Below are positions 62,850 to 64,000 of a stretch of DNA of 64,000 nucleotides, in pieces. Source of the DNA: Owenia fusiformis (lineage: Eukaryota; Annelida; Polychaeta; Sabellida; Oweniidae); contig CAIIXF020000008.1 of the NCBI GenBank assembly GCA_903813345.2, positions 135,341 through 199,340 of the forward strand, written 5' to 3'. Made by a program: the position numbers and the translations under genes. The stretch's first letter is position 1; each line of letters begins with the position of its first letter. The notes beneath the pieces were generated by a model, which was not told the origin of the DNA, searched no databases, and worked only from the letters and a program-made list of their open reading frames with translations.

Positions 62850-63543
62850 CGTTTACCTATAAGTATAAGTATACGTTATAAGTTGTACTTTCACTAGGTG
62901 CGAAATCTCTCTAATATAACGTAGTTTATACTTATAAACAATGAGTATACAGTTATAAACAATAAAATGACGCCAACGAGTTTTATTTCCAAGAAGCACC
63001 TATTTCGTCTTGCCATTATTTTATAAAACGGGTTCAAGTGACATTATTCCGCCCTGTTGCACTGGCCACATGGGAACTTTACAGGGCCTGTTCATGCTTT
63101 CTGATAGATAACTGCAGGTCAGTTCATGTATATAAAAGGACAATTTTTTTAGCCTACGGTAAACTTATTTTACCACTAGCTCTAGTCAACTAATGCATTT
63201 TACATTAACATTAACTATTTTAGTAACTTTTTACACTTATAGATAATTTAATATTAATATTTTATATAAATGTATGCATGGAAATTTGCATTGTGGGCAA
63301 ATATGCCTGTTGCATCTTAAATAAATAGAAATAGAAATGTAATCATAAAATATTGGATAAAAATTACTAATAATTTACATTTAATTGGTCCAGATTAAGT
63401 CGGAATTTCGTATTTTAAACCGACCCAGGACGCTTCAAATGCAATCTTATTTTAAAATTTTCTTGGGGGAGAACCCCCCCCAACCCCCCTCGAACTCGTT
63501 CCCTTCGCTCACTCGTGGCGTACTCTCACAAAATACCCACGCT

Positions 63544-64000
63544 TGGCCTCTGTGTCTCTTACTAAGGATCATGATGTAGATGAGGAAAGAGAGTTACACA
63601 TTCTGTACAACGTTTTTATTTAGCCCTGCATTATTATTATTTGATTGATGCAATCAATTTGGTAAAGATACAACAACAACAAGAAAATGGCAGTCAATAT
63701 TTATAGGTCGATATTTATAACTGGCGTTGGTCTGCATCTTTAACAACTCCGCTTATTATCCGAAATTTACCCTCGTTCAAAACATCACATGATCAAATCC
63801 AGATCAACTTTTCGAAAACTAAAAATGCTAATTTCAAGCATTAAACGTGCTTCCTCGTGTTGTAGAGTTGACAAGGAAGTAAAACTACATTTGAGGAATG
63901 AGTGGTGTTCGATTTGAATTCATGTGTAATCGCATATATAGTGGTTTGACACGATAAACAACAGGTGGGTTGATTTTACATAAATTTGAAGAAATGGTGA
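63544..64000. other. Window end, unassigned
   Basis: No supported feature. ACAACAACAACAAG near 63,670 is a short simple repeat. Confidence 0.4.

Larger units (their letters stand above)
61248..62977. mobile_element. 1.7-kb DNA element with inverted arms
   Basis: TATATTAGAGAGATTTCGCAC and AGTGAAAGTACAACTTATA at the left pair with TATAAGTTGTACTTTCACT and GTGCGAAATCTCTCTAATAT at 62,875-62,925. It carries two further MITEs. No transposase recognised. Confidence 0.68.
60775..63543 (+). mobile_element. Second copy of the CAATGGCG element, interrupted twice
   Basis: 60,775-61,247 and 62,978-63,543 together repeat 42,198-42,938 almost base for base. The copy is broken by a DNA element at about 61,248-62,977 and by a 310-bp insertion at 63,036-63,345 that ends in an AAATAGAAATAG microsatellite like a SINE or LINE tail. 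Confidence 0.72.

Overview
This is a eukaryotic (animal) window: AT-rich, two genes split by GT-AG introns, and more than half of the sequence made of transposons, fold-back elements and tandem repeats. The mix of Penelope-like retroelement, LINEs, mariner/hAT-type MITEs and Helitron-like insertions suits a marine invertebrate, most plausibly a mollusc or other lophotrochozoan; nothing in the window proves the taxon.

Gene 1, minus strand, 22,982 down to 864: twelve exons whose phases join without a break into an 822-residue protein that I recognise as an orthologue of the centrosomal protein Kizuna (KIZ). Gene 2, plus strand, 35,523 to 57,046: nine exons joining into a 498-residue protein with a divergent Ser/Thr protein kinase domain in its second half. 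The two genes are arranged head to head; the GC-richer spacer just above 22,983 is the obvious place for the KIZ promoter and possibly for an upstream non-coding exon of the kinase gene.

The most unusual structure is inside KIZ. Three separate introns (3, 8 and 11) are filled by three unrelated tandem arrays, and in every case the repeat unit is the 3' tail of the preceding coding exon plus its 5' splice donor plus some intron. Array C (11,047-20,400) has about 68 units, array B (5,615-7,990) about 20 units of 120 bp, array A (1,345-2,790) roughly 37 units of 36-39 bp. Dozens of near-identical copies of the authentic donor site therefore follow the real one in the transcript.

Layout: 1-863, old Helitron-like copy and KIZ 3' flank; 864-10,814, KIZ exons 4-12 with arrays A and B; 10,815-20,367, intron 3 with array C and a 5'-truncated Penelope-like element lodged in it; 20,368-22,982, KIZ exons 1-3 and nested MITEs; 23,000-35,500, a transposon nest (three LINE fragments interrupted by MITEs and by a Helitron-like element, plus a decayed mariner); 35,518-57,046, the kinase gene, whose introns hold fold-backs, mariners, internally repetitive elements and Helitron-like copies; 57,047-64,000, the kinase 3' flank, a 52-bp array and further nested elements. 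All assignments are from reading alone; no search was run.
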